Below are positions 23,634 to 33,257 of a stretch of 34,234 nucleotides of DNA, piece by piece (the first letter of the stretch is position 1; every line of letters starts with the position of its first letter). The translations under genes were made by a program, and so were the position numbers. The notes below the pieces were generated by a model that ran no database searches, was not told the DNA's origin, and saw only the letters and a program-made list of their open reading frames with translations. This DNA comes from Deltaproteobacteria bacterium (GTDB taxonomy: Bacteria > Desulfobacterota > Syntrophia > Syntrophales > JAFGHS01), in contig JAFGHS010000103.1 in NCBI GenBank assembly GCA_016930075.1, positions 1 through 34,234 of the forward strand, given 5' to 3'.

Positions 23634-24551
23634 ATGGCTGTGCATTATTGCGGCAACAATCTCTATCTGATTGATCTGGATCTGCCGCTGGAAGGGTTCC
23701 GAAAATTCATCAGCGCCTGGCTCTACACGCCCCCCGGCCTGGCGATTGTGGTCGATCCCGGTCCCGCCGCTACGATTCCCGTGCTCATCAGCGCTCTGAA
23801 AGAACACGGCGTCAATCGCCTCGACTACATCCTTTTAACCCACATCCACGCGGATCATGCGGGCGGGGCGGGCCTTCTGGCAAAGCACTTTCCCGAAGCC
23901 CGGATTATCTGCCATTCTCAGGGGATTCGCCATATGATCGATCCTAAAAAGCTTTGGGAAGGAACGCAAAAGACCCTGGGAGACGTGGCCAAGGCCTACG
24001 GCGCAATCAACGCCGTGCCGGCCGACCGGATCGGATTCAAAGAGCGGATTCAGCATGACAATGTGCTGATAGAAGCCTTTGAGACGCCTGGGCACGCACC
24101 GCACCATCTGTGTTATCATTGCGGCGACATTCTCTTTGCTGGCGAGGTGGCCGGCGTGATCTATCCTTTTGAAGACGGCGGTTTTTACCGCCGCCCGGCA
24201 ACGCCACCTGTCTTCGATGACGCCATCTTCCGCCGCTCCCTCATCAAAACATCCACCCTTGAAGCTTCGCTGATCTGCCTCGGTCATTACGGCTTTCTCT
24301 CGGGTGCCGATGCAGAAACTTTTTTTTCTATAGCCCTTGATCAGCTTACTGCCTGGTTGGGCATCGTCGGAGAATGGATCAGAAAAGATGAAACGGCATC
24401 AGGGGATCATATTTTCGCCGACCTGCTGAAAAGAGATCCCTGCCTGAGCCGCTATCCCGATCTCCCCCCGGACATCCAGGCACGGGAATGCTATTTTTCC
24501 GCAAACAGCATCCGGGGCATCCGGGAGTATTTATCGCGTCTTGATCCCTGA
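23634..24551 (+). CDS. Metallo-beta-lactamase-fold hydrolase
   Basis: A 305-residue MBL-fold protein. The metal motif is T69-H-I-H-A-D-H75, with later ligands in TPGHAPHH, LFAGEVAG (Glu where many members have Asp) and CLGHYGF. The glyoxalase II-like layout suggests a thioester or lactone substrate. A roughly 85-residue C-terminal helical extension follows the core. AAGGA lies before the ATG. Its 12-base distance from the CocE-like gene implies one transcript and perhaps successive hydrolytic steps. Confidence 0.9.
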   Translation: MAVHYCGNNLYLIDLDLPLEGFRKFISAWLYTPPGLAIVVDPGPAATIPVLISALKEHGVNRLDYILLTHIHADHAGGAGLLAKHFPEARIICHSQGIRHMIDPKKLWEGTQKTLGDVAKAYGAINAVPADRIGFKERIQHDNVLIEAFETPGHAPHHLCYHCGDILFAGEVAGVIYPFEDGGFYRRPATPPVFDDAIFRRSLIKTSTLEASLICLGHYGFLSGADAETFFSIALDQLTAWLGIVGEWIRKDETASGDHIFADLLKRDPCLSRYPDLPPDIQARECYFSANSIRGIREYLSRLDP

Positions 24552-24702
24552 TCATTCTCTCAATCGCCTTCCGATGACCATGGCCTCTGTCACGACCCCG
24601 AACACGCCTGAGGCAACTTCGTTTCAACTTGATGCTTTGCCAAATGAGGCGTACCGGGCAGGTCTGTTTGGAATCCGCTGATACCGTCATTACAAATTTC
24701 TC

Positions 24703-24731
24703 TTGACACTCAGATTTTCTCTTCTTATTGT
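24703..24731 (+). promoter_or_regulatory. Sigma-70-type promoter of the glycosyltransferase gene
   Basis: TTGACA at 24703-24708, 17 bases of spacer, TATTGT at 24726-24731. Transcription would begin near 24738, leaving a leader of about 48 bases. Confidence 0.65.
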
Positions 24732-24785
24732 CACATGGCAAAAAGCAACGCCTGATCGATCGAGCCACGAAGAAGGAGACATGAG

Positions 24786-25616
24786 ATGATATCGGTTGTT
24801 ATGCCGACATGGAACGGAGCGCGGTTCATGGACACAGCCATCGCTTCGGTTGCGGCTCAAACGAGCCCGGCATGGGAGCTCCTCATCGTCGATGACGGAT
24901 CGACGGACGATTCCTTTGCGCGCGCCGAACGATGGCGCGATCTGGTCAACCGTCACCACGCGGCGGAGAAAATCCGCGTCTTCACCTCCGGCGGATCAAA
25001 CAGCGGCATGGCGGTAGGATGCAACCTGGCTATCCGGGAGGCGCGGTACGACATCATCGCCCACCTCCACCAGGACGATCTTTTTTCCCCGACGAGAATT
25101 GAAAGCCTCCTGCCCTTCATCGACCGGTACGATATGGTTTTTTCACCGTACGAAATCATGCAGCACAACGGGCGCGTGACGCTCTGGAACAACTCGCCCC
25201 GGAGGCAAAGAAGCTCACTTCTCAGCGGAATAAAGGACGGACGCGATTTGTCATTTGAAGCGTGGGCCGGGAGGACGCTGCAGCGCCAATTCCTGTCTGT
25301 GCCTCTCGGCGTTGCGCATCGGCGCACCCTTTTCGATGAAGTCGGCGGCTTCCAGCCGGGAATCATTGCCGCCACCGAAGGATTGACCTGGCGCAGGATG
25401 GCCGAGCGCGGCGCCCGGATCGGATTTTGTCCGACCGTCGCGGGCCGATATAATGTGCGGTCCGACAGCCAGGCGCGGACACAAAAACCGTTTTCCATCC
25501 CAAGTGCGGCCATTCGGGAACGCGACCCTTTGGGCCAAAATGGACAGTATCTCGACGCCGCATGGTTTGCGGCCTTGGCAAGAAGCAAGGCGGACAAGCC
25601 GACGACAGGACATTGA
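24786..25616 (+). CDS. Family 2 glycosyltransferase
   Basis: A 276-residue GT-A-fold transferase. VVMPTWNGARFMDTAI and LLIVDDGSTDDS form the nucleotide-sugar site; HLHQDDLF carries the DxD-like metal motif. The segment EVGGFQPGIIAATEGLTWRRMAERGARIGFCP is the usual acceptor part, in which TEGLTW replaces the common ED motif. The donor and acceptor sugars are unknown. AAGGAGA precedes the ATG and a good promoter lies upstream. The next gene, an aldolase-like protein, follows by 40 bases. Confidence 0.9.
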   Translation: MISVVMPTWNGARFMDTAIASVAAQTSPAWELLIVDDGSTDDSFARAERWRDLVNRHHAAEKIRVFTSGGSNSGMAVGCNLAIREARYDIIAHLHQDDLFSPTRIESLLPFIDRYDMVFSPYEIMQHNGRVTLWNNSPRRQRSSLLSGIKDGRDLSFEAWAGRTLQRQFLSVPLGVAHRRTLFDEVGGFQPGIIAATEGLTWRRMAERGARIGFCPTVAGRYNVRSDSQARTQKPFSIPSAAIRERDPLGQNGQYLDAAWFAALARSKADKPTTGH

Positions 25617-25656
25617 ACAGCCGCCTGTCCGCTTCTCAGACATGGAATGCAACCCT

Positions 25657-26490
25657 ATGCCGATAATGCGTGAAAACCCGAATAGAAAAGACTTCCGGCT
25701 CTCCCTCATCACCAATGATCCGGCGCTGGCGCGTGAAGCGGAGAATGCTGGGATCGACAGGATCGGACCGGACCTGGAGATTCTCGGTAAGGAGAACCGG
25801 CAGCGGAAGACGGATGCGCAAATCTCTCGCCACACGCTTAATGATATTGCGCGCATCCGAAGCGTATTGACGAAGGCCGACGTGTTTGTCCGGATCAATC
25901 CCGTCAATCCCCGCTCGCCGGAGGAGATCGACCAGGTCGTCGATTCGGGCGCGGGGATCATCATGCTTCCCATGTCCCGCACAGCTGCGGAAGCGGCTCA
26001 TTTTATCGCCCTCGTCCGGAATCGTGCACAAACAATGCTCCTCGTTGAAACGCCGCAGGCGATGATGCGGATGCACGAGATTCTGGCCGTGGACGGACTC
26101 GATGAGGTTCATTTCGGCCTCAACGACCTGCACCTCGGTCTGAAGTTGCATTCGCGCTTCGAAGTGCTGTCATCGGACGTCATGGATGCCCTCGCCGGAG
26201 CCGCCGCGGAGCACAATATTCCGTATGGATTCGGCGCCGTCGCCCGATACGACGATCCGACCCTCCCCTTTCCGCCCGACCAGGTTATCGGGGAGATCGC
26301 GCGCCTCGGTGCCTCCCGGACCTTTCTGTCCCGCTATTTTTGTCCGCCAGGCCGGGAAACGTTCGATTTCCCGTACGAAGTGCGCCGGCTGCGCGACCGC
26401 TTCACCTATTGGTCAAACGCAGGCCGTGAAGCCCAATCGGCGAATCGCCGGGCCTTGCGTGATTCGGTCCGCCGATACCGCGAAGAATAG
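25657..26490 (+). CDS. HpcH/HpaI aldolase-like protein
   Basis: About 277 residues resembling the HpcH/HpaI aldolase/citrate lyase beta TIM barrel. LSLITNDPALAREAENAGIDRIGPDLE corresponds to the first strand and helix; VFVRINPV, GIIMLPMSRTAAEA, LLVETPQAMMRMHEIL (metal-binding Glu) and VHFGLNDLHLGL (Asp) are the core motifs. Members cleave or form C-C bonds on pyruvate-type or PEP-like substrates; relatives occur in surface polysaccharide loci. The start is uncertain: ATG at 25642, 25657 and 25666 are in frame and none has a strong ribosome site. An upstream extension in frame overlaps the glycosyltransferase gene and is unlikely. Confidence 0.78.
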   Translation: MPIMRENPNRKDFRLSLITNDPALAREAENAGIDRIGPDLEILGKENRQRKTDAQISRHTLNDIARIRSVLTKADVFVRINPVNPRSPEEIDQVVDSGAGIIMLPMSRTAAEAAHFIALVRNRAQTMLLVETPQAMMRMHEILAVDGLDEVHFGLNDLHLGLKLHSRFEVLSSDVMDALAGAAAEHNIPYGFGAVARYDDPTLPFPPDQVIGEIARLGASRTFLSRYFCPPGRETFDFPYEVRRLRDRFTYWSNAGREAQSANRRALRDSVRRYREE

Positions 26491-26704
26491 TTGTCCCAGA
26501 GCAGCCGGACGAAACAGGCGGCAAGGGTATGGATGACGACCGCTTTCAAAAGCCGCCCCCCAGCCCGACAGCATGTGCCGTAACATATTTTACAGTGGAC
26601 CGCGATTTTTTTACAGGATCATAGGTGATGCAGGGCAAAGCATGCCGGCAATGACCGTATCCCCGAGTATCCGGGAATAGCTGGTGCGGAAGCCAAACAA
26701 CCGG

Positions 26705-28273
26705 TCATTTGAAATTATCCAATGACTTACCCGGCGGTCTCGGACGGCTCCGATTCTGCCGCGCACCCGACCCGGCGCTCCTCGTCTGTCCTCTTCCCCT
26801 GTGAACGCCGTCTTTTTTTCTGTCTCCTTCCGGTTTCACGCGCTTCACGGGCGGCGCTTCCGGCAGAATCAGCCAGTCTTCCTCCGGGTAAATGCAATCG
26901 AGCTTCCGGCCCATAAATTCTTCGATCGGCGGAAGGTAGAAGGCATCCCTCTCGTCGGCAAAGCTGATGGATGTGCCGGCGGCGCCGGCCCGGCCGGTCC
27001 GCCCGATGCGGTGTACGTAATCCTCCGGATCATAGGGCAACGTAAAATTGATGACGTGATCCATCCCCTCGATATGCAACCCCCGGCCGGCCACGTCCGT
27101 CGCCACCAAGACCCGGATATTCCCGGCCTTGAATTGATTCAGGCGGCTGATCCGCTTTTGCTGGGGAATATCGCCGGACATCTCCGAACACTTGATCCCA
27201 TATCGGGTAAGTATGTCCGCAAGGCGGCTCACCTCGTCTTTCCTGTTGCAGAAAACCAGCACCCGCTCCAGGTTTTTTTTGTCGATGATGTTGTAAAGAA
27301 GGGCAAATTTTTTATCCGACGTCACGATATACACAATCTGATCCACCGTATCGACGGCCACCTGCTCTGGTTCGATATCGACGGTGACGGGATTGTTGGT
27401 CCACTGTGCGGCCAGGCGCACGACCTCTTTGGTCAGGGTCGCACTGAAAAGCATGGTTTGGCGCTTTTCTTTTGGCGGCGTGCTGTGAATAATCATCCGC
27501 ACATCCGGAATAAACCCCATGTCGAGCATCCGGTCCGCCTCATCGATAACCATAATCTCCGTTTTGTTCAGAATGAGGTCGCCCCGGCGCTGAAAGTCCA
27601 GCAATCTTCCGGGTGTGGCAACGACAATGTCCACGGGAATGCCCGCCAGTTGTTTCATCTGCTTCTCATAGTCCATGCCGCCGAACAGGGAAATCACTTT
27701 GAGGTCTGTGTATTTTGCAAGCTGGTTTGCCTCCTCCGAGATCTGCACCACCAGTTCGCGGGTGGGGGCAATCACCAATGCCCGCGGCGTGCCGGGTTTC
27801 CGGCTGCCCCTGATCGGGTTTTTCAGGAACCGCTCGATAATGGTGATAAGAAATGCCGCCGTCTTTCCGGTTCCCGTCTGGGCGCGTCCGCTGGCGTCTT
27901 TGCCCGATAAGGCGCTGGGTAAAATTTCCGACTGGATCGGCGTACAGTACTGAAATCCGAGATCGTAAACGGCATGCATGAGGGGATCGGGAAGGTCGAA
28001 ATCGTGGAAACGCATTTTTCCTTCCTCCGGCGGAACCTTATACTGGGCAATATTCCAGGAAGGCTCCGAGCCCGCCGTCGGCACTGTATATGCCGCCCCT
28101 GTTTTACGGCTTTTTCTGCGGCGGGTTCGCCGGGGGCGAGGAGGGCTGTCCGCACCTGGCGACTGCGGCGCCGGTCCGGGCTGCGTCATTTTTGCATTTT
28201 GTGTAATGGGGTTGCTTTTTGCTTTGCCGATGCTGCTGATTTTTTTTACGACTTTTTGTATAAAATTGATCAT
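26705..28273 (-). CDS. DEAD-box ATP-dependent RNA helicase (RhlB/RhlE-like)
   Basis: A 522-residue helicase. A basic N-terminal part (amphipathic [12 protein letters not shown], then a Pro/Arg-rich linker to about residue 60) precedes the core: Q motif YCTPIQ, Walker A AQTGTGKT at 131-138, PTRELV, TPGRLLD, DEAD box in [13 protein letters not shown] in LFSATL, and in the second half [21 protein letters not shown], and [10 protein letters not shown]. The C-terminal tail is Arg/Gly-rich and likely binds RNA. Such enzymes remodel rRNA or mRNA in the cold. GAGG is very close to the ATG at 28273; an upstream ATG at 28345 has no ribosome site. Confidence 0.94.
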   Translation of the reverse strand: MINFIQKVVKKISSIGKAKSNPITQNAKMTQPGPAPQSPGADSPPRPRRTRRRKSRKTGAAYTVPTAGSEPSWNIAQYKVPPEEGKMRFHDFDLPDPLMHAVYDLGFQYCTPIQSEILPSALSGKDASGRAQTGTGKTAAFLITIIERFLKNPIRGSRKPGTPRALVIAPTRELVVQISEEANQLAKYTDLKVISLFGGMDYEKQMKQLAGIPVDIVVATPGRLLDFQRRGDLILNKTEIMVIDEADRMLDMGFIPDVRMIIHSTPPKEKRQTMLFSATLTKEVVRLAAQWTNNPVTVDIEPEQVAVDTVDQIVYIVTSDKKFALLYNIIDKKNLERVLVFCNRKDEVSRLADILTRYGIKCSEMSGDIPQQKRISRLNQFKAGNIRVLVATDVAGRGLHIEGMDHVINFTLPYDPEDYVHRIGRTGRAGAAGTSISFADERDAFYLPPIEEFMGRKLDCIYPEEDWLILPEAPPVKRVKPEGDRKKDGVHRGRGQTRSAGSGARQNRSRPRPPGKSLDNFK

Positions 28274-28417
28274 TCCTCTTAAAAACAAACTCCTGTCTTT
28301 TCCTTCAGCGCTGCAAGAGGATGGGAAAAACAGATTCCCCGTCATTTAACATTTATTGCTCTCACACCGACCCAAATATGTTGTCGCATCATACTACCGA
28401 ATAACAACAAAAAGCAA

Positions 28418-28436
28418 AGGATAATGACATTATCCT
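28418..28436. promoter_or_regulatory. 19-bp perfect palindrome (9-1-9)
   Basis: AGGATAATG and CATTATCCT flank a single base. On the minus strand it is followed by TTTGCTTTTTG, so it could be a weak terminator for the engB transcript (7-bp stem, 5-base loop), or an operator for the helicase gene about 145 bases downstream. Confidence 0.45.
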
Positions 28437-28447
28437 GCATTAACATT

Positions 28448-28494
28448 GTCCGGCAACCTGCCTGGACCGGGCAGCAGAGCGTCCGGGATGACAC
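28448..28494. repeat. Worn REP-like repeat remnant
   Basis: The sequence CCTGGACCGGGCAGCAGAG followed by CGTCCGGGATGACA has the GGACC...GGGATGAC edges of common palindromic intergenic repeats, but the two halves no longer pair well. It lies between the engB gene and the palindrome at 28418. Confidence 0.4.
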
Positions 28495-28548
28495 GCCGGC
28501 CCTCCCCGTACTGCGGGGCCAGCAAGGCGCACCGAAGGCACAATTTGC

Positions 28549-29130
28549 TTAAATCGCCTTATCGATTTCCGCCCAGACAACCTCTCTGCCTTCCCCGGTT
28601 TTGGCGGAGAAAAGAACCGGCGAAAAATCATCGGGCAGGCCGGAAGTTGCATGGAACCGGCGGAGCGACGCGTTGAGTTCATTCTTTGAGAGCTTGTCGA
28701 TCTTTGTCAGAACGAAAAGAAACGGGATCCGGTTCATGATCAGCCAGTTCGCTAGATCCATGTCCTCCTGCGACGGTTCCCGCCTCGCATCGATAATGAG
28801 GATGACGAGCTTGAGCGTTTTTCGCCCCGCAAGATAGGACTCCACCATGGGACGCCAGTTCTTCCGAACGGCTTCGGGCACCCTGGCAAAGCCATATCCC
28901 GGCAGGTCAACCAGTGAATATCTGTCGTTGACCGTAAAGAAGTTGATCAACTGGGTGCGGCCCGGCGTATTGCTCGTCCGGGCAAGGCTTTTTTGACGAA
29001 CCAACACATTAATCAGGGAAGACTTGCCGACGTTCGACTTCCCTGCAAAGGCAATCTCCGGCAGATTATCGTCCGGGTAATGGGCGGCTTGAGCGGCGCT
29101 CTTGACAAATTTGGCGGATAAAATTTTCAT
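28549..29130 (-). CDS. engB: Ribosome-biogenesis GTP-binding protein EngB/YsxC
   Basis: A 193-residue GTPase of the TrmE-Era-EngA-YihA-type family, needed for large ribosomal subunit maturation. G1 is GKSNVGKS at 30-37, the G2 Thr lies in SNTPGRTQ, G3 is DLPGYG, G4 TKID, G5 SAK. The N-terminus KFVKSAAQAAHYPDDNLPEIAFAG is typical. The ATG at 29130 matches the family start; an open frame to 29280 overlaps the response regulator gene and is rejected. It follows that gene by seven bases, so it is probably transcribed with the two-component system. Confidence 0.95.
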   Translation of the reverse strand: MKILSAKFVKSAAQAAHYPDDNLPEIAFAGKSNVGKSSLINVLVRQKSLARTSNTPGRTQLINFFTVNDRYSLVDLPGYGFARVPEAVRKNWRPMVESYLAGRKTLKLVILIIDARREPSQEDMDLANWLIMNRIPFLFVLTKIDKLSKNELNASLRRFHATSGLPDDFSPVLFSAKTGEGREVVWAEIDKAI

Positions 29131-29137
29131 AAAGACA

Positions 29138-30523
29138 TTATTCCCGCTCAAAGACGATGCCGTACTTTTCAAGCTTTCTTTCAAAAGTCGGCCGGGAAAT
29201 CCCGAGAATATCGCAGGTTTCGCCTTTATTTTTATTCGTTTCCCTGATGATCTTGCGGATGTAGAGCTCCTCAACCTCATCCAAGGTCAGCAGTTTTCCC
29301 GACTCCGGGTTAAAGATGGAATCCAGCCCCTTACCGGAAGCGCCTGCCCTCCCGTCGGTTGTTTCCAGCAGTTCCGGGAAATCGCTCCGGCCGAGGATTT
29401 GGCTTTTCGCCACAACCGCCGCCCGGACCAGGAGGTTTTCCAACTCCCGGATATTCCCCGGCCACTGGTATTTCATAAAAATATCCATCATCTCATCGGA
29501 GACGCCGATAATGCGTTTATGCAAATCCAGATTGATCTTGGTAAGCAGATAATCAACCAGGGGGCCGATGTCTTCCCGTCTTTCCCTCAAGGGGGGGATG
29601 ATGATGGAAACGATATTCAAACGGTAGTAAAGATCGTCCCGGAATTTCCCCTCCTTCACAAGGGTCATTAAATCTTTGTTGGTGGCGGCGATAATCCGGG
29701 CATTAACCTTTACCGTGTCCTTGCCGCCGACTCTGACAATTTCCATCTCCTGGAGGACCCGCAAAAGCTTCACCTGCAGGTTCAGGGACATCTCGCTGAT
29801 TTCATCGAGAAAGACCGTACCGTAATGAGCGAGCTCGAACTTCCCCAGTTTCCTCCCGATGGCGCCGGTGAATGACCCCTTCTCATGGCCGAAGAGCTCC
29901 GATTCGAGCAAGGTTTCGACAATGGCTGAACAGTTTACGGCGATGTAAGGTTCATTGGGCGACGTGTTGTGATGGATAACCTTCGCGATCAGTTCTTTGC
30001 CTGTTCCACTTTCGCCGCCGATCAAAACCGTTGTCTTGCTTTGCGACACGACGCCGATGGTCTTGAATATCTCCCGCATGACTGTGCCGGAACCGATGAT
30101 GTCGCCTACCTTGAACTGGCGTTGCGGCTCCATAAGGAGGCCGTCGATCTTCATTTCCATCTCCGATGTCTTGAGGGCCTTTTTGATGGCCACTTCCAGT
30201 TCATCGACGTTGATGGGCTTGTGGATATAATCAAAGGCGCCTTCTTTCATGGCCCGGATCGTTGTTTCCATATCGTGAAACGCCGTGATCATGATGACTT
30301 TAACATTTTCTTTTTCCTCCAGGAGATCTTCAAGAATCGTAAAACCGTTGATGTCCGGAAGACGAATGTCAAGAATGACCACGTCCGGTTCAAACTTGAC
30401 AAACTTGTTCAATCCATCCGTTCCCGTCAGAGCGGTGCTTACATCATATCCCTCTTCGGTCAGATAAAGATCGAGGGTTTCGCAACTGGAACTGTCGTCG
30501 TCAATGACAAGAATTTTCGGCAT
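29138..30523 (-). CDS. Sigma-54-dependent response regulator (NtrC family)
   Basis: A 461-residue regulator. The receiver domain (1-120) has the acidic pair at 8-9, phosphorylated Asp52 (VVILDIRLPD) and Lys102 (HKP). The AAA+ domain has Walker A GESGTGKE at 170-177, GSFTGA at 216-221 (the sigma-54 contact loop, usually GAFTGA), Walker B TVFLDEISEM, and YRLN/WPGNIRELENL. A Fis-type helix-turn-helix ends the chain (CDILGISRPTFERKLEKYGI). It would activate sigma-54 promoters when phosphorylated by the kinase encoded 40 bases upstream. The target genes are unknown. Confidence 0.96.
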   Translation of the reverse strand: MPKILVIDDDSSSCETLDLYLTEEGYDVSTALTGTDGLNKFVKFEPDVVILDIRLPDINGFTILEDLLEEKENVKVIMITAFHDMETTIRAMKEGAFDYIHKPINVDELEVAIKKALKTSEMEMKIDGLLMEPQRQFKVGDIIGSGTVMREIFKTIGVVSQSKTTVLIGGESGTGKELIAKVIHHNTSPNEPYIAVNCSAIVETLLESELFGHEKGSFTGAIGRKLGKFELAHYGTVFLDEISEMSLNLQVKLLRVLQEMEIVRVGGKDTVKVNARIIAATNKDLMTLVKEGKFRDDLYYRLNIVSIIIPPLRERREDIGPLVDYLLTKINLDLHKRIIGVSDEMMDIFMKYQWPGNIRELENLLVRAAVVAKSQILGRSDFPELLETTDGRAGASGKGLDSIFNPESGKLLTLDEVEELYIRKIIRETNKNKGETCDILGISRPTFERKLEKYGIVFERE

Positions 30524-30563
30524 GTCGTTCTTCCTTCAGGCAGTGCAGTGAATCCGTTTTATG

Positions 30564-33182
30564 TTACGATATTGAATCAAGGGGCAGCAAGATTACTGCT
30601 TTGGCGCCCCTTCCCTCCCGGTTTTGCAGTTCGACCGTCCCATGATGCAACTCAATGATCTTATTTACCTGTGAAAGGCCAAGGCCGGTCCCATAATTCT
30701 TTTTGGTAAAAAAAGGATTAAAAATATTCGGAAGGTCTTCCTCATCAATGCCGGAACCCTCATCTTCGATTTCAACGCGCATCGTTTTCCCGTCGGCGCC
30801 GTCAAGGCTGACGAGAACTCTCACGGTTCCGTTTGTTTCCGATGCCTCGACGGCATTGCGGTACAGGTTCAGAAAAGCCTGCGCCAGCATTTCTTCATCC
30901 GCGTTGATATCGGGAAGGTTCGGGGCAATGCTCGTCTCCAGACGGATCTGCTTATCCATGATGTTCTTTTCCGCCATGTAGAGAGAATGATCAATAATCT
31001 TGCGAATATCGGACGGTTTTTTCTTCGGTTCCGCCGGCTTCGCATAGATCAGAACGTTATTGACAAGGGTTTCCAGATGCTCCACCTCCCGGCGGGCGAT
31101 TTCAAATCTCTTCAAATCATTCCCCTGGGGCGTCATTCGTTTTTCGAGGATTTGCAGACTCATCTTGATGGACGAAAGGGCATTACGGAGCTCATGGGCA
31201 ATGCCGGCGGACAGATGGCCGATAGCCGCCAGTTTTTGACTTTCATAGAACTTTCGCTCCAGCTCCTTGAATTCCGTCATATCGCGCTGGACGATGACGT
31301 AACGGTCCGTATCCTTGACCTGGCGGATATTGATTAAAAGGGTTCTTTTCGCGCCCATCCGGTCCGTTGTCTCAAGCTCAAAAGGCACATAGATCCCGTT
31401 TGTCGCATCCTCCCACTTCTTCAGGACCATTTCCGTATGCTCAGGCGCCACGAAATCCGTAAAATGTCGGCCCTTGATTTCCGGCGACGCCAATCCCTTC
31501 TGCCTGCTCACATCGCGGCTGATGTAATTGATGATGCCGTCGGCGCCGAATTCGTAAAACCTGTCCGGCAAAGAGTCGATCAGCGACTGGAGGTAATTGT
31601 AAATCGATTCGACTTCCTTCCTCAGATTGATGTTTTCCGTCAGTTCGTTTTGCAGTGTTTCGGCGTACTCTTGGAGACTTCTCGACATTTCAATCTCCGC
31701 CGTCACATCCTGGAGGGTTTCAATAGACGCAATGATCTCCCCCTTATCGTCATAGATCGGCGCGGCCAGGAAAAAGAGATGCCGGTTCTTTCCTCCTAAA
31801 TTATTAAAATAATCTCTCGCTTCGTAGGCGCCCTCAACGGTTTTTGATTTTTCAACCTTTTTGGCGCCATAAAAATTTTCCAGCCCTTTAACATCCCGGT
31901 CAACAATCAGATCGGCAATAACCGGCCTTTTCTGAGAGTAAAAGGGAAGATAATGCTTGTCGGTTCCGATGATGTCCTGCGCCGCAAAACCTGTCAGTTC
32001 GGCGCAGGCTTTATTCCAGAGGATGACCTGATGATCCCGGTCAATAACGAACGTCGGAATGGGCGATCCTTCAATGATGCCGTCAATGGTCTTTTTTTCT
32101 TTCAGCAGCCGTTCCTGCCAGTCCTCCCTCTCTTTGAGACGCTTCATCCTTTCTTCAAAAGCCAAACGTCTCCTGCCGATGTAGGCAATGGAAAATACGG
32201 CAACAATAACGGCGATAATAAGACCCGCTGCCCCGAAGATAATGCTGACAAAAGTCTTTCGCAATAAGGAAACAACATTTTTGTAAGGCGTTACGACGAC
32301 AATCGACCACATGATGCTGCCGATATTCATGGGCGCATAGGAATAGATATATCGGTCCTTCGTGTGCTCATCAATCTTAAACCGGCTTGCCCCATACCCT
32401 TCGCTTCCACTTAAAAAAACGGTTTTTAAAGGCGGGGAGTCGTTCCCTTCCAACAGGGAAATGCTCTTCCCCACCAGGGAATCCGTTGCATTGGTCAGGA
32501 TGATCCCTGTATCGTCCACGATCCAGTAATCCGTCAGCATGGTTTCTTTGGGAGGCGTCATATATCGATCCTTGATGGCAGACAGGGAAAGGGCCGCGAC
32601 AATGACGCCGGAAACCTCATTATTTGCATCGAGCACGGAAACGCCGATAAAAACGGTTTTATACCTCTTCCTCTGCTCATGGCTTGATTCGTCGCCGAGA
32701 AAGATCAACCGGCTCAAATACATGCCACGGTTCTTTCTCACAGCCTCAACAAAGCTGTTTGAGGGAAAGTTTTTATTCATGATCTCGTCGAGGGGCCAGG
32801 AGGGATATCCGGCGATGACGGCGCCTTGACTATCGAGGGATGCAATGAAATGGGTTCTGCCTCCCATTTCATCATAGATGCTTTTCAAGTGTGATCCGGC
32901 TTCATGAGGATTTAAAATTTTTGAGGGGCTCCGCTTGGAAAACAGGATGACGCTCCTCTCAACGCCAAGGATAAGGTCTTCGATCCCGGCAGCCCATCCC
33001 TTGGCAACGGCCATCTGCTGGCGGCTGTACTGTTCGACCATGTCGTTTTCCCTGGCACGGTTTATGGTAAGGGCCAACAACAGGATCATGACGATGACGA
33101 CAATGGTCGTCAGCGCCATGGAAACACTGATGCTGCCGAAAAAAGTGGTGTTCCGTCTTAAAATACGGTTAGCCATAGGCAT
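30564..33182 (-). CDS. Membrane sensor histidine kinase with dCache and PAS domains
   Basis: An 872-residue kinase. Helix 1 (about 18-40) and helix 2 (about 312-338) enclose a periplasmic dCache-type sensor (YWIVDDTGIILTN, IYSYAPMN). Two PAS domains follow (about 370-510 and 540-640), joined by a coiled coil (EMSRSLQEYAETLQNELTEN). The dimerisation domain has the phospho-acceptor His663 in AHELRN; the ATPase domain has N-box LYRNAVEA, G1 DEGSGI, FFTKKNYGTGLGLS. It should phosphorylate the sigma-54 regulator next to it. The ligand is unknown. The ATG at 33182 has no clear ribosome site; ATG two codons later is an alternative. Confidence 0.94.
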   Translation of the reverse strand: MPMANRILRRNTTFFGSISVSMALTTIVVIVMILLLALTINRARENDMVEQYSRQQMAVAKGWAAGIEDLILGVERSVILFSKRSPSKILNPHEAGSHLKSIYDEMGGRTHFIASLDSQGAVIAGYPSWPLDEIMNKNFPSNSFVEAVRKNRGMYLSRLIFLGDESSHEQRKRYKTVFIGVSVLDANNEVSGVIVAALSLSAIKDRYMTPPKETMLTDYWIVDDTGIILTNATDSLVGKSISLLEGNDSPPLKTVFLSGSEGYGASRFKIDEHTKDRYIYSYAPMNIGSIMWSIVVVTPYKNVVSLLRKTFVSIIFGAAGLIIAVIVAVFSIAYIGRRRLAFEERMKRLKEREDWQERLLKEKKTIDGIIEGSPIPTFVIDRDHQVILWNKACAELTGFAAQDIIGTDKHYLPFYSQKRPVIADLIVDRDVKGLENFYGAKKVEKSKTVEGAYEARDYFNNLGGKNRHLFFLAAPIYDDKGEIIASIETLQDVTAEIEMSRSLQEYAETLQNELTENINLRKEVESIYNYLQSLIDSLPDRFYEFGADGIINYISRDVSRQKGLASPEIKGRHFTDFVAPEHTEMVLKKWEDATNGIYVPFELETTDRMGAKRTLLINIRQVKDTDRYVIVQRDMTEFKELERKFYESQKLAAIGHLSAGIAHELRNALSSIKMSLQILEKRMTPQGNDLKRFEIARREVEHLETLVNNVLIYAKPAEPKKKPSDIRKIIDHSLYMAEKNIMDKQIRLETSIAPNLPDINADEEMLAQAFLNLYRNAVEASETNGTVRVLVSLDGADGKTMRVEIEDEGSGIDEEDLPNIFNPFFTKKNYGTGLGLSQVNKIIELHHGTVELQNREGRGAKAVILLPLDSIS

Positions 33183-33257
33183 TAATAGTCATTGTGGACA
33201 GTGGGTTACGATTGATCAACACAGCATGACGGCTATGGTACGCCGTATCGGCAGTTC

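Noticed and set aside
25453-25656. Longer N-terminus for the aldolase-like protein
   Set aside because: It overlaps the glycosyltransferase gene in another frame and has no ribosome site.
29131-29280. Longer N-terminus for EngB
   Set aside because: It overlaps the response regulator gene and adds residues foreign to the family.
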